A stretch of DNA of 30,128 nucleotides from SbD1 sp039679945 (GCA_039679945.1 JBDKTY010000299.1:1-30128), one strand, 5' to 3'; positions 7,171 to 15,899 are shown, counted from the stretch's first letter. Numbers and translations: made by a program. Notes: generated by a model from the letters alone, not told the origin.

Positions 7171-8742
7171 CTAGACGCTGGAATCCTCGGTCTCAATACG
7201 CCAGGCCGCTTTGATCAGGGCGCCACTGCCTTCCCTGGAATCAACCGTTATCTGCCCGCCCGAAAATTCAGTGCGCTCTTTCATGCTGAGAAGGCCCAGG
7301 CCGGCGCCCCCTTTGCCCGAAGGGGCCGAGGGATCGAAACCCTGTCCGTCGTCCTTTATTTCCATCTGAATTCGGTCCTCGAGTTTTGCCAGCGTCACAT
7401 CCACTGTTTTCGCCCGGCTATGTTTGGCAATGTTATGGAAGGCCTCCTGGATGACCCTGAAGATAACGATTTTCAGGGTGTCGGGGATCTCCTCTTCCTC
7501 CACCGCGATTGTCATGCGAGCGGAAATGTCGGGATAGACCGACTGAAAATGGCGCATAAACCAGCGGATCGTCGTTATAATTCCAAGATCGTCCAGCATT
7601 GCCGGGCGCAGGTCCGTCGTAATCCTTCTAGATTCGTCCATGGCCTGTTGCACCATGCCCAGAATGGGCCTGAGCGTTTCGGGATGCAGTTCCGATTTCC
7701 CCGCAAGCTCCAGTGCGTTTTCCAAGCCGTATTTTATCCCGGTCAACAAGGCCCCGATGCTTTCGCCCAGTTCGTTCGCGATACGTTTTCGCTCTTTTTC
7801 CTGGGTGGCGATGAGTTGCGAGGAAAGCACCCGCAGCCGGTTTTCCGATTCCCTGAGGGCATCCTGAGCGCTTCTGCGCTCGGAGATATCCTCTATGATG
7901 GCAATGCCGCCGACAATTTGGCCGCGCGAGGATAAAACGGGTCCGAAGTCGGCTTTCAAATTACTTATCTTTCCCCCCGTCACCGAGAGATAGCTGCCCT
8001 CGTAACAGGCATACCGTCCGGTCAGGCATGTATTGACGGCGGCTTTCATTTTCTTGTTCTTGACCGAAGACAGGAGATTGAAGCCGATGAATCTTTCGCG
8101 GGAAGATCCCCAGATCTCTATGATTTTGTCATTGCAGTCGGTTACGGTTCCGTCGGTATCAAAATGGAAAATACCCAGAGGAGTATGTTGAAAGATGAGC
8201 CGGTATTTTTCTTCCGATTCCCGGAGCGCCTCCTCGGCCCTCCTGTGCGATGTGAGATCGCGAATAGACTCCACCGCCCCGATGATGTTCCCTTCGTGAT
8301 CGTAGAGCGGAGAGGCTTTAGCCCAGAGGAACGCGCCCTTGCCCTCGTAAAGGTTCGGGCAGAAGGTCTCGGCAAAGCAGGTGTCCCCCTCCTTTGTCAC
8401 GCACTCGTAGCAGGACGCGATTTCAAATGATCCATCCATCGCGTAGTCAATGATGATAGGCTTTGCCACTCCGTAAAACGGAATCGAATAGCTGTAGCCG
8501 CCCTTGCCGACAATGTCGGTTTTGGGCACTCGCGTCATGTCCTCGATTGCCCTGTTCCAGGCGATTACCGTACCTTTACGATCGATCACGAAAGTGGCAT
8601 CGGGGAGAAATTCAATTATATCTATCAGTTCGCGCGGTGAGAGGCTATTGCCTCCGGCTTCGCATAGCTGGTTCGCCCCGCGTTTCGACTGGTTCGTTCT
8701 GGACTGGCCCGGGGAGCCAGGGTTGCAGTTTCTTGTTTCCAC
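7171..8742 (-). CDS. PAS-PAS sensor protein of the NarL-type (HisKA_3) kinase family, phospho-acceptor His replaced by Gly
   Basis: Start GTG 8742 is chosen because GGAGGT on the minus strand (8756-8751) lies 8 bases upstream; a longer TTG start at 8796 lacks support. The 523-residue protein is soluble. PAS 1 (about 39-170) carries C111, C114, C122 and C128 (CX2CX7CX5C); PAS 2 spans about 177-295. A HisKA_3 dimerisation region follows (about 308-380), then a HATPase with N-box EAFHNIAKHSRA and G-boxes DDGQGFD and GAGLGLLSMKER. The expected phospho-acceptor motif ELHD reads ELGE, so residue 326 is Gly. ATP binding looks intact but autophosphorylation at the usual site should not occur. No response regulator is adjacent. 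It may act as a regulatory pseudokinase or phosphatase, or signal by another residue. Confidence 0.88.
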   Translation of the reverse strand: METRNCNPGSPGQSRTNQSKRGANQLCEAGGNSLSPRELIDIIEFLPDATFVIDRKGTVIAWNRAIEDMTRVPKTDIVGKGGYSYSIPFYGVAKPIIIDYAMDGSFEIASCYECVTKEGDTCFAETFCPNLYEGKGAFLWAKASPLYDHEGNIIGAVESIRDLTSHRRAEEALRESEEKYRLIFQHTPLGIFHFDTDGTVTDCNDKIIEIWGSSRERFIGFNLLSSVKNKKMKAAVNTCLTGRYACYEGSYLSVTGGKISNLKADFGPVLSSRGQIVGGIAIIEDISERRSAQDALRESENRLRVLSSQLIATQEKERKRIANELGESIGALLTGIKYGLENALELAGKSELHPETLRPILGMVQQAMDESRRITTDLRPAMLDDLGIITTIRWFMRHFQSVYPDISARMTIAVEEEEIPDTLKIVIFRVIQEAFHNIAKHSRAKTVDVTLAKLEDRIQMEIKDDGQGFDPSAPSGKGGAGLGLLSMKERTEFSGGQITVDSREGSGALIKAAWRIETEDSSV

Positions 8743-9041
8743 TGGCAACCACCTCCGTAAGAGCGCGAGCAGAAAGGGACTCCAGAGAGAGTGCAATGGG
8801 AATGGATTGTTCTGACCCTATAACATAGAATCTGATTTTTAGGAATTTGATTCAGCCTCCGCCGCAAGATCCTGGACAGATGGGAATTTATCGCCCTATA
8901 ATCAACGTGAAAAGACTGTCAGTCGTGCCTTCAACTGAAAAATCACCTGCCGCGCCTGCCAAAAACCTTTGTGGAAGAAGATGCTTTCCTCTGGAAAAAT
9001 GCAAAATCATGGTTACTTTCCCTTCCGAACCTTTACTAATT

Positions 9042-9063
9042 ATTCCATACCGTTGTATGGAAT
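9042..9063. promoter_or_regulatory. Perfect palindrome, candidate dnaK operator
   Basis: ATTCCATAC (9042-9050) and GTATGGAAT (9055-9063) form a perfect 9-bp inverted repeat with a CGTT spacer, 67 bp before the dnaK start. It lies in AT-rich sequence where a promoter is expected (TTTACT at 9032 and TATGGA at 9056 are possible but weak -35/-10 elements). The size and symmetry suit a dimeric repressor. The sequence differs from CIRCE and HAIR. Confidence 0.6.
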
Positions 9064-9079
9064 TTGATCAAATGGGACA

Positions 9080-9101
9080 AATCCTGCTCGGCAGCAGGAT
9101 T
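9080..9101 (+). promoter_or_regulatory. Leader hairpin upstream of dnaK ribosome site
   Basis: AATCCTGCT (9080-9088) and AGCAGGATT (9093-9101) pair perfectly around CGGC, followed by TTTATATT and then AAGGAGG (9115-9121). It looks like a short intrinsic-terminator or attenuator hairpin in the dnaK 5' leader, or a thermosensitive leader structure; sequence alone cannot decide. Confidence 0.5.
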
Positions 9102-9129
9102 TTATATTGTCCAGAAGGAGGGAAGGCCT

Positions 9130-11055
9130 ATGGCTAAAGCAGTAGGCATCGATCTGGGTACGACCAATTCCGTGGTGTCGATCTGGGAAGAAGGCAAGGC
9201 GAAGGTCATTTCCAATTCGGAGGGCTCGCGCCTTACGCCGTCCGTCGTGGCCTATACGGAAGATGGGCAGAGGCTGGTGGGGCAGGTGGCTCGCCGCCAG
9301 GCAATACTCAATCCCGGCGCCACTATCTACTCCGCGAAGCGGTTCATCGGACGAAAATGGGGCGAGGTGGATGAGGAATCCAAGGCAGTAAGCTATAAAC
9401 TGGTTCGAGGAGATAACGACGCGGTTCGTTTTGAGATACGGGGAAAATCAGTCTCACCCGAGGAAATATCCGCGCAGGTTCTGCGTAAGCTTGTGGAGGA
9501 TGCATCGAAACACCTCGGCGAAAAAGTTACCGAAGCGGTAATAACCTGCCCGGCATACTTCAATGACGCGCAGCGCCAGGCAACGAAAAATGCTGGAGAA
9601 ATCGCCGGTCTCAAGGTCCTGCGCGTGATTAACGAACCCACGGCCGCGGCCCTGGCTTACGGACTCGAAAAGAAGAAGAACGAGACGATTCTCGTCTTTG
9701 ATCTCGGGGGTGGGACGTTTGATGTTTCCATTCTCGACGTCGGCGATGGGGTTGCCGAGGTCCGGTCGACTTCCGGCGACACGCACCTGGGCGGCGATGA
9801 TTTTGACAGGCGTATCGTGGAATACATTGCCGACGAATTCCAAAAAGACACGGGAGTTGACCTCCGTTCGGACCTCCAGGCGCTTCAACGGCTCTATGAA
9901 TCGGCGGAAAAGGCAAAAATCGAGCTTTCGAGCACGACTGAAACAGAGATAAACCTGCCGTTTATCACCGCGGATGCCACCGGACCCAGGCACTTGGTAA
10001 AGAAGCTCACCCGCGCGAAGTTCGAAGCCCTGACGCATGATCTCATCGAGAAATGCCGGAAACCTTTCGAGCAGGCATTGTCCGATGCGCGGCTCAACGC
10101 AAAGGACCTCGATGAAGTGGTGCTGGTGGGCGGATCGACCCGGATACCCGCTGTTCAGGAACTGGTCAGGAAGCTCACGGGTGGAAAACAGCCCAATATG
10201 AGTGTTAACCCGGATGAGGTGGTCGCGGTCGGGGCCTCCATCCAGGCAGCGGTGCTCAAAGGTGAAGTGGAAGATGTGGTATTGCTGGACGTCACACCCC
10301 TTTCGGTGGGAGTAGAGACGCTCGGCGGCGTAATGACCAAACTTATTGAGCGCAATACATCTATCCCGTCGCGGCGCGAGGAGGTTTTCTCCACCGCCGA
10401 TGACAACCAGAGCGCGGTGGATATTGTCGTTCTCCAAGGTGAGCGCGAGATGGCAAGCGACAATCGGGTACTGGGCAAATTCCGCCTTGACGGAATTCGT
10501 CCCGCTCCGCGCGGAATGCCGCAGATCAAGGTTACCTTCGATATCGATGCCAACGGCATCCTGAGCGTCACCGCGCGCGACCAGGAAACCGGGAAAGAAC
10601 AGGCGATCACGATTTCCGAGTCGACCAACCTGTCGAAGAGCGATATCGACCAGTTGATTCGGGAGGCTCAGTCGCACGCCGCCGAAGACAAGAAGAACCG
10701 AAGCCTGATCGAGGCGCGCAATAATGTGGACAGCCTTGCCTACCAGCTCGAACGCTCGCTCCACGACTTTGGCGACAAGGTCCCGGTCCATGAGAAAGCA
10801 CGATGTGAACAGCTCATCGAGCAGGCGCGGAATGCGGTTAAAGATGAGCATGCCGGCATCGAGCACTATCAACAGGTGGCCAGCGATCTCCAGCAGGCCC
10901 TTCAGATGCTGGCATCGACAGCTTACCGGGGGACCGGAGCGCGGGCAGCGGATGGGGAGCACCGAACGGGCGAAACCGGACCGTCCGGGGCCTACCGACG
11001 CAAAGATCGGCCGGGTGGCGATGACGTGATCGATGCCGAATTCACCGAGCAGTGA
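9130..11055 (+). CDS. dnaK: Molecular chaperone DnaK (Hsp70)
   Basis: This 641-residue protein starts at ATG 9130 with GGAGG 8 bases upstream; an in-frame TTG at 9064 would add non-family residues and is rejected. The nucleotide-binding domain shows GIDLGTTNSVV at the front, the segment NEPTAAALAYG, the DLGGGTFDVS phosphate loop and VGGSTRIP. The hydrophobic linker and start of the substrate domain appear as DVTPLSVGVETLGG. The lid extends to about residue 600 and the tail ends DDVIDAEFTEQ, as in typical bacterial DnaK. It folds and disaggregates proteins with a J-protein and, usually, GrpE. The J-protein lies downstream; grpE is absent here and is expected elsewhere in the genome. Confidence 0.98.
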   Translation: MAKAVGIDLGTTNSVVSIWEEGKAKVISNSEGSRLTPSVVAYTEDGQRLVGQVARRQAILNPGATIYSAKRFIGRKWGEVDEESKAVSYKLVRGDNDAVRFEIRGKSVSPEEISAQVLRKLVEDASKHLGEKVTEAVITCPAYFNDAQRQATKNAGEIAGLKVLRVINEPTAAALAYGLEKKKNETILVFDLGGGTFDVSILDVGDGVAEVRSTSGDTHLGGDDFDRRIVEYIADEFQKDTGVDLRSDLQALQRLYESAEKAKIELSSTTETEINLPFITADATGPRHLVKKLTRAKFEALTHDLIEKCRKPFEQALSDARLNAKDLDEVVLVGGSTRIPAVQELVRKLTGGKQPNMSVNPDEVVAVGASIQAAVLKGEVEDVVLLDVTPLSVGVETLGGVMTKLIERNTSIPSRREEVFSTADDNQSAVDIVVLQGEREMASDNRVLGKFRLDGIRPAPRGMPQIKVTFDIDANGILSVTARDQETGKEQAITISESTNLSKSDIDQLIREAQSHAAEDKKNRSLIEARNNVDSLAYQLERSLHDFGDKVPVHEKARCEQLIEQARNAVKDEHAGIEHYQQVASDLQQALQMLASTAYRGTGARAADGEHRTGETGPSGAYRRKDRPGGDDVIDAEFTEQ

Positions 11056-11377
11056 TTCGCATCTGCCTGAGACAAATCGCGGCAGGATCGTTAATATGTG
11101 TTTACCGAAGTTGGAGTTGCATTGTTTTTGCATATTCGACCCTGCTCGACACTGCCCTCCCATGGCGGGCTGACCCGGGAGATCGTCCGGGGCTTTCGGC
11201 GAATTGTATGCCGCCGAAAGGGAGACTCGGGCGGTGTGAAGCGGGGGCTTTTGAGCCTATAAACGGGAAGAAGTCCGGAAAAGAGCGGACTCAGTGTTTC
11301 AGACATGGCCCGGCGGGGGAGGGGCGCCTTCGGCGACCGGATCGGAATGCTCATAACAAGAGGGATGACGGGAATTT
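11056..11377. other. 322-bp spacer between dnaK and the J-protein gene
   Basis: No gene is supported. A 6-bp hairpin (AGTCCG 11272-11277 with CGGACT 11286-11291) and other GC-rich small stems occur. TATAAA at 11259-11264 could be a -10 element without a clear -35. The length suggests that the J-protein, cbpM and clpB may have their own promoter, or that the dnaK message is processed here. Confidence 0.35.
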
Positions 11378-12358
11378 ATGGCTGTCAAATTCAGGGACTA
11401 CTACGAGATCCTGGGAATCAAAAGAGGGGCGAGTCAGGACGAAGTTCAGAGGGCCTACAGAAAACTCGCTCGCAAGTATCACCCTGACGTGAACAAGGCC
11501 GCCGATGCGGAGGACAAGTTCAAGGAAATTAACGAGGCCTACGAGGTTCTGAAAGATCCCGAAAAGCGCAAGATGTACGACCAGTTGGGAGCTGACTGGC
11601 GGTCCGGCCAGGAGTTCAGGCCGCCTCCCGAGTGGGGGTTCCAGCAGGGTTTCGGCGGCGCGGGACAACAGGCGGAATTCCAATGGGGAGGCTCGGGCGG
11701 TTTCAGCGATTTCTTCGAAACCCTTTTCGGCGGCCGCGGTTTTCAGCAGGCCCGCAGAGGGGGCGGAGGAGGAGGGTTCGGCCAGGGAACCGCATGGCGC
11801 CAAGCCGGCCAGGACCAGGAGACCACTATCCGGATCAGCCTCGCGGAGGCCTATCATGGCGGTACGAAGCCGGTAGCACTTCAATCCCAGGCAATTAACG
11901 CGCAGGGGCAGCTTGAAGTGCAGGAAAAGCGCTATGACATCAAGATCCCCGCCGGCATTCGCCCCGGCCAGAAAATACGTCTGCCTGGCCAGGGCGGCGA
12001 GGGGATGGGGGGCGGACCTCGCGGCGATCTTTACATGAAGGTCGAAATCGAGCCGCATCCGGTATACACATTGCGCGGACGCGATCTTTACATGGAGGTG
12101 CCTCTCGCGCCCTGGGAAGCGGTCCTGGGATCGGACGTGCGCATAGAAACACTTTCCGGCGTCCTCACTCTCAAAATCCCTCCCGGAACGCAGAGCGGGC
12201 AAAAACTGCGCCTGCGGGGCAAGGGAATGCCCAATCCTAAGGGTGCACCGGGCGATTTGTATGCGACCATGGTGGTCAAGGTCCCTACGCAGCCTTCGCG
12301 CAAGGAGCAGGAGTTGTTCGAAGAGCTGAGGAAAGCATCGAATTTCAATCCAAGGTAA
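11378..12358 (+). CDS. cbpA: CbpA-type (class B) DnaJ-family co-chaperone
   Basis: This 326-residue J-protein has an N-terminal J domain (about 1-70) with H35-P36-D37, then a Gly/Phe-rich linker with a long glycine run (about residues 125-140), and two C-terminal substrate-binding beta domains (about 145-315). The four CxxCxGxG zinc repeats of true DnaJ are absent, so it is class B. It stimulates DnaK ATPase and delivers substrates. It follows dnaK and precedes a CbpM-like regulator, the cognate inhibitor of CbpA in other bacteria. The ribosome site before ATG 11378 is weak. Confidence 0.92.
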   Translation: MAVKFRDYYEILGIKRGASQDEVQRAYRKLARKYHPDVNKAADAEDKFKEINEAYEVLKDPEKRKMYDQLGADWRSGQEFRPPPEWGFQQGFGGAGQQAEFQWGGSGGFSDFFETLFGGRGFQQARRGGGGGGFGQGTAWRQAGQDQETTIRISLAEAYHGGTKPVALQSQAINAQGQLEVQEKRYDIKIPAGIRPGQKIRLPGQGGEGMGGGPRGDLYMKVEIEPHPVYTLRGRDLYMEVPLAPWEAVLGSDVRIETLSGVLTLKIPPGTQSGQKLRLRGKGMPNPKGAPGDLYATMVVKVPTQPSRKEQELFEELRKASNFNPR

Positions 12359-12380
12359 GAGCCGGGGAGTGGGCCTCGAT

Positions 12381-12722
12381 ATGGCGGAGATGAGATACCT
12401 TGTTTTGCGGGTGGAAACCGGTGGCGATTGTTCCCCCTACTGTACGCTCGGCGAGATTGCATACCGCGTCGGCTTGCATCCGGAACTGATCGAAAAGTTC
12501 ATACGCCTCGGACTGGTTGAGGTCGCTGATCGCACGGGCGCCGGGGACATGCTCTTCGACCCCGGTGTTGTTCCTCTTATACGGCGCATATTGCGGCTTC
12601 GCAATCAACTCGGCGTGAATTACGCCGGTATCGGCGTCATCCTGGAACTGATGTCGCGGATCGAAATGCTGGAAGCGAGGATAGATGACCTGGAGGCAAT
12701 CGTGGCCCGCCGCGAGCTTTGA
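12381..12722 (+). CDS. cbpM: CbpM-like chaperone modulator, MerR-type helix-turn-helix
   Basis: This small protein has about 113 residues. ATG 12381 follows GGGGAG (12364-12369) by 11 bases; GTG 12369 and ATG 12390 in the same frame cannot be excluded. The core YCTLGEIAYRVGLHPELIEKFIRLGLVEV is a MerR-like helix-turn-helix, followed by a helical C-terminus with a heptad pattern (ILELMSRIEMLEARIDDLEAIV) suggesting a coiled coil. CbpM binds the J domain of CbpA and blocks its action on DnaK. The related HspR repressor occupies the same place in some genomes, so DNA binding to the upstream palindrome is an alternative. It begins 22 bp after the J-protein stop, so the two are almost certainly co-transcribed. 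Confidence 0.8.
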   Translation: MAEMRYLVLRVETGGDCSPYCTLGEIAYRVGLHPELIEKFIRLGLVEVADRTGAGDMLFDPGVVPLIRRILRLRNQLGVNYAGIGVILELMSRIEMLEARIDDLEAIVARREL

Positions 12723-12868
12723 AACAGGCTGACATCTCAAGCGGCATGCATGTACGTTCGGGAGGGACAATGCCCGGTATCGCGGGCAGATACCGGTTCC
12801 ACTGAAAAACACGTGAACAGGAATTAATTCCAAGTTGCCAATATCTTTGTAATTGGGGGGAGTTGCCC

Positions 12869-15505
12869 ATGGACATAAACAGATTGACGCTCAAGTCACA
12901 GGAAGCCGTCCAGGCTGCCGAGACAAAAGCAATGCGCTTTGGCCACATAGAAGCGGACGGTGAGCACCTGCTTCTGGCCATGCTTGAGCAAGCTGACGGC
13001 CTTGCTTCGAAACTGCTCCAGAGGATGGAAGTCCCGGTGGACAGGATGAAGCAGAGGCTGGAAGAGGAATTGAACAGAAAACCGCGCGTGAGCGGGCCGG
13101 GAGTGGAGCGCGGTAAAATATATATCGCCCAAAAGCTTTTCAGGACTTTTTCGACCGCGGAGGAGGAGGCTAAAAGGCTCAAGGACGAGTACGTTTCGGC
13201 TGAGCACATCCTGCTGGCTTTCATTCAGGAAGGGTCGGCAAGCCTGGCGGGGAAGATCCTCCAGGAGTTCGGTGTAACGAAAGATGCCTTCCTGAAGACG
13301 CTTACCTCGGTGCGGGGATCGCAGCGTGTCACCAGCGCCACCCCGGAAAGCTCTTATGAAGCGCTCCAAAAATACGGGCGGGACTTGGTTGAGGAAGCGC
13401 GGAACGGGAAGCTCGATCCCGTGATTGGACGGGACTCGGAGATCCGGCGGGTAATCCGGATTCTCAGCCGGAAAACCAAGAACAACCCGGTGCTCATAGG
13501 AGAGCCGGGTGTCGGCAAAACGGCCATCGTGGAGGGTCTTGCCCACAGGATAGTCAGGGGCGACGTTCCCGAGGGACTGCGGGACAAGACCATATTCTCC
13601 CTGGATATGGGATCTCTGGTCGCCGGCGCCAAGTTCCGGGGCGAATTCGAGGAGCGGCTCAAGGCGGTTCTCGCGGAGATCAAGGAAGCGCAGGGCCGGA
13701 TACTCCTGTTCATCGACGAGTTGCACACGATCGTCGGGGCGGGCCGTGCCGAGGGTTCCATAGATGCCGGAAACATGCTCAAACCGATGCTCGCGAGGGG
13801 GGAACTGCACTGCATAGGGGCGACCACTCTCGATGAGTATCGTAAGAACATCGAAAAAGATGCCGCGCTGGAGCGCCGCTTCCAGCCGGTGGTCGTGGAG
13901 CAGCCTGGCGTGGAAGACTCTATTTCCATCCTCCGCGGCCTCAAGGAACGTTTTGAAGTCCATCATGGAGTGAAGATCCAGGACAGCGCCCTGGTCGCGG
14001 CAGCGGTGCTTTCCAGCCGTTACATCAGCGACCGTTTTCTTCCGGACAAGGCTATCGATCTGGTTGATGAGGCCTGCGCGATGATCCGGACTGAAATCGA
14101 TTCGATGCCCACTGAACTGGACGAGGTAACCCGGCGGATAATGCAGCTCGAGATAGAAGAAGTCGCGCTCCAGAAGGAGCACGACAGGCCGAGCCGCGAG
14201 AGGCTTGACGCCCTCAGGAAGGAGCTGGCGGAGCTTCGTTCCAGGGCGGCGGGGATGAAGGCGCAGTGGGAAACGGAAAAGCAGGCGATCAAGAAGGTCC
14301 AGTCGCTCAGGGAAGAGATCGAGAAGGTCAACCGTGAGATCGAGGCAACGGAGCGCGAGGTGAACCTCCAGAGGACGGCCGAGCTTAAATACGGCGTGCT
14401 GCCCGATCTCCAGCGCAAGCTCCGCGAAGAGGAGGAGCGGCTCGCCTCCGAGCACCCGGGAGGCCGGTTGCTGCGCGAAAGGGTGAGCGAGGATGAAATC
14501 GCGGAGATTATCTCCCGCTGGACCGGTATCCCCGTCACGAGGCTGGTGGAAGGTGAGCGTGAAAAGTTGCTCCGGTTGGATGAGGTGCTGCACCAGAGGG
14601 TGATCGGACAGGACGAGGCGGTCAAACTGGTCGCCGACGCGGTGATCCGCGCGCGTGCCGGGATAAAGGATCCCAGAAGGCCTATCGGCTCGTTCATCTT
14701 TCTCGGTCCGACCGGCGTCGGGAAGACGGAACTGGCCAAAACCCTCGCGGAAGCGCTTTTCGATACGGAAGACAACCTGGTGCGTATCGACATGAGTGAA
14801 TACCAGGAGCGCCACACGGTCTCACGCCTCATCGGAGCGCCTCCCGGGTATGTCGGATACGAGGAGGGCGGGCAGCTTACGGAATCCGTCAGAAGGAAAC
14901 CCTATTCGGTGATCCTTTTCGATGAAATCGAAAAAGCACACTCCGATGTCTTCAATGTGCTGCTGCAGTTGCTGGACGACGGACGCCTCACGGATTCCCA
15001 GGGGCGAACCGTGGACTTCAAGAATACCGTAGTGATAATGACCAGCAACATCGGGTCGATGCACCTGCTGGAGGGGCTGACGAAAAGCGGCGAAATCAGT
15101 GAATCGGCGCGCGCGAGCGTCATGGGTGAGCTGCGCCGGCACTTTAGACCGGAGTTCCTGAACCGGGTGGATGATATAATCCTGTTTAAGCCGCTCACCA
15201 AGGATGAAATCAAGAGTATCATCGACCTGCTCACAAAGGATCTCGGCAAGCGGCTTAAAGACAGGCGAATCACTCTGCGCCTCACCGAAGGGGCACGGGA
15301 TTTCATTGCCACTGCCGGTTATGACCCCGTGTACGGTGCAAGGCCGCTGAAAAGATTCATGCAGCGCGAACTGGAAACCCGAATCGGCCGCGCGCTCATA
15401 TCCGGGCTCATCCCCGAGGGCTCTGAAATTGTCGTCGACGCGCAAGACAATGAGCTTGTAGTGACACACACCGACCAATTGGAAATGGCGGGGGCCGGGG
15501 CATAA
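12869..15505 (+). CDS. clpB: ATP-dependent disaggregase ClpB (Hsp100)
   Basis: The product has 878 residues, close to the usual ClpB length of about 860. ATG 12869 (MDINRLTLKSQEAV) has GGGGGGAG (12855-12862) 6 bases upstream. The N domain (1-150) has the Clp repeat. AAA-1 has Walker A GEPGVGKT at 211-218 and Walker B LLFIDELH. The middle coiled-coil domain (about 410-530) distinguishes ClpB from ClpA and ClpC. AAA-2 has GPTGVGKT at 613-620, the pore loop GYVGYEEGG and Walker B ILFDEIEKAH. No ClpP-binding IGF loop was seen. It extracts polypeptides from aggregates together with the DnaK/J-protein pair encoded just upstream. Confidence 0.98.
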   Translation: MDINRLTLKSQEAVQAAETKAMRFGHIEADGEHLLLAMLEQADGLASKLLQRMEVPVDRMKQRLEEELNRKPRVSGPGVERGKIYIAQKLFRTFSTAEEEAKRLKDEYVSAEHILLAFIQEGSASLAGKILQEFGVTKDAFLKTLTSVRGSQRVTSATPESSYEALQKYGRDLVEEARNGKLDPVIGRDSEIRRVIRILSRKTKNNPVLIGEPGVGKTAIVEGLAHRIVRGDVPEGLRDKTIFSLDMGSLVAGAKFRGEFEERLKAVLAEIKEAQGRILLFIDELHTIVGAGRAEGSIDAGNMLKPMLARGELHCIGATTLDEYRKNIEKDAALERRFQPVVVEQPGVEDSISILRGLKERFEVHHGVKIQDSALVAAAVLSSRYISDRFLPDKAIDLVDEACAMIRTEIDSMPTELDEVTRRIMQLEIEEVALQKEHDRPSRERLDALRKELAELRSRAAGMKAQWETEKQAIKKVQSLREEIEKVNREIEATEREVNLQRTAELKYGVLPDLQRKLREEEERLASEHPGGRLLRERVSEDEIAEIISRWTGIPVTRLVEGEREKLLRLDEVLHQRVIGQDEAVKLVADAVIRARAGIKDPRRPIGSFIFLGPTGVGKTELAKTLAEALFDTEDNLVRIDMSEYQERHTVSRLIGAPPGYVGYEEGGQLTESVRRKPYSVILFDEIEKAHSDVFNVLLQLLDDGRLTDSQGRTVDFKNTVVIMTSNIGSMHLLEGLTKSGEISESARASVMGELRRHFRPEFLNRVDDIILFKPLTKDEIKSIIDLLTKDLGKRLKDRRITLRLTEGARDFIATAGYDPVYGARPLKRFMQRELETRIGRALISGLIPEGSEIVVDAQDNELVVTHTDQLEMAGAGA

Positions 15506-15537
15506 CCCGTCGGGGAAATCCTCTCGAATCCACAAAC

Positions 15538-15571
15538 TGACCCGCTCATGCATCGAAGCACGGGCGGGTCA
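15538..15571 (+). terminator. Hairpin downstream of clpB
   Basis: TGACCCGC (15538-15545) pairs with GCGGGTCA (15564-15571), 32 bases after the clpB stop, with an 18-base loop. There is no T-run, so termination may be weak or factor-assisted. Confidence 0.5.
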
Positions 15572-15710
15572 ATTCGTCCGGGGGGAGTTACTCGATACTC
15601 TCAATAAACAGTTCTTGGAGTTAGTAATATTAATGACTTACACTATGACCTCTTTTGACCGTTTCACAATTCTGAGATGAAAACACCCCGGTTTGCCCTG
15701 AGCGAGTAAA

Positions 15711-15728
15711 GCCATGCGTCAGCATGGC
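15711..15728. repeat. Small palindrome
   Basis: GCCATGC (15711-15717) and GCATGGC (15722-15728) around GTCA. It is one of a string of palindromes in this gap. Confidence 0.6.
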
Positions 15729-15770
15729 AAGACGCAGCCAATCAACAGCACCGCGGGTGCTCATCCCCGG

Positions 15771-15806
15771 CCCGTTCCACCCTTCGACAGGCTCAGGGCG
15801 AACGGG
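15771..15806 (-). repeat. REP-type palindrome, copy C (minus orientation)
   Basis: CCCGTTC (15771-15777) and GAACGGG (15800-15806) bound a 36-bp element whose interior includes CCTTCGACAGGCTCAGGGC. Read on the minus strand it matches the cores at 27071-27105 and 29934-29948. This motif is a widespread bacterial intergenic repeat. Confidence 0.8.
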
Positions 15807-15823
15807 GGTACACACCACCGTCA

Positions 15824-15841
15824 CCCCGGCGCGAGCCGGGG
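15824..15841. repeat. GC-rich palindrome
   Basis: CCCCGGC (15824-15830), GCGA, GCCGGGG (15835-15841): a second family of intergenic palindrome. About 45 bases on, the octamer GGTAGCCG is repeated in tandem (about 15882-15900). Confidence 0.7.
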
Positions 15842-15899
15842 GCCAGTCATGTGCTTGCAATGCGTGAGAAAGCCCGGTGCCCGGTAGCCGGGTAGCCGG

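Larger units (their letters stand above)
8743..9129. other. Divergent control region between sensor kinase and dnaK
   Basis: This 387-bp non-coding gap must hold promoters for both directions. The half near dnaK contains a palindrome and a hairpin, listed separately. No CIRCE (TTAGCACTC-N9-GAGTGCTAA) or HspR-type HAIR sequence was seen, and I could not identify a convincing sigma-32 promoter. Confidence 0.5.

Noticed and set aside
9454..11163. 569-codon minus-strand open frame opposite dnaK
   Set aside because: Antisense shadow of dnaK with no recognisable protein features.
12896..14815. 639-codon minus-strand open frame opposite clpB
   Set aside because: Antisense shadow of clpB; composition is that of reverse-complemented coding sequence.
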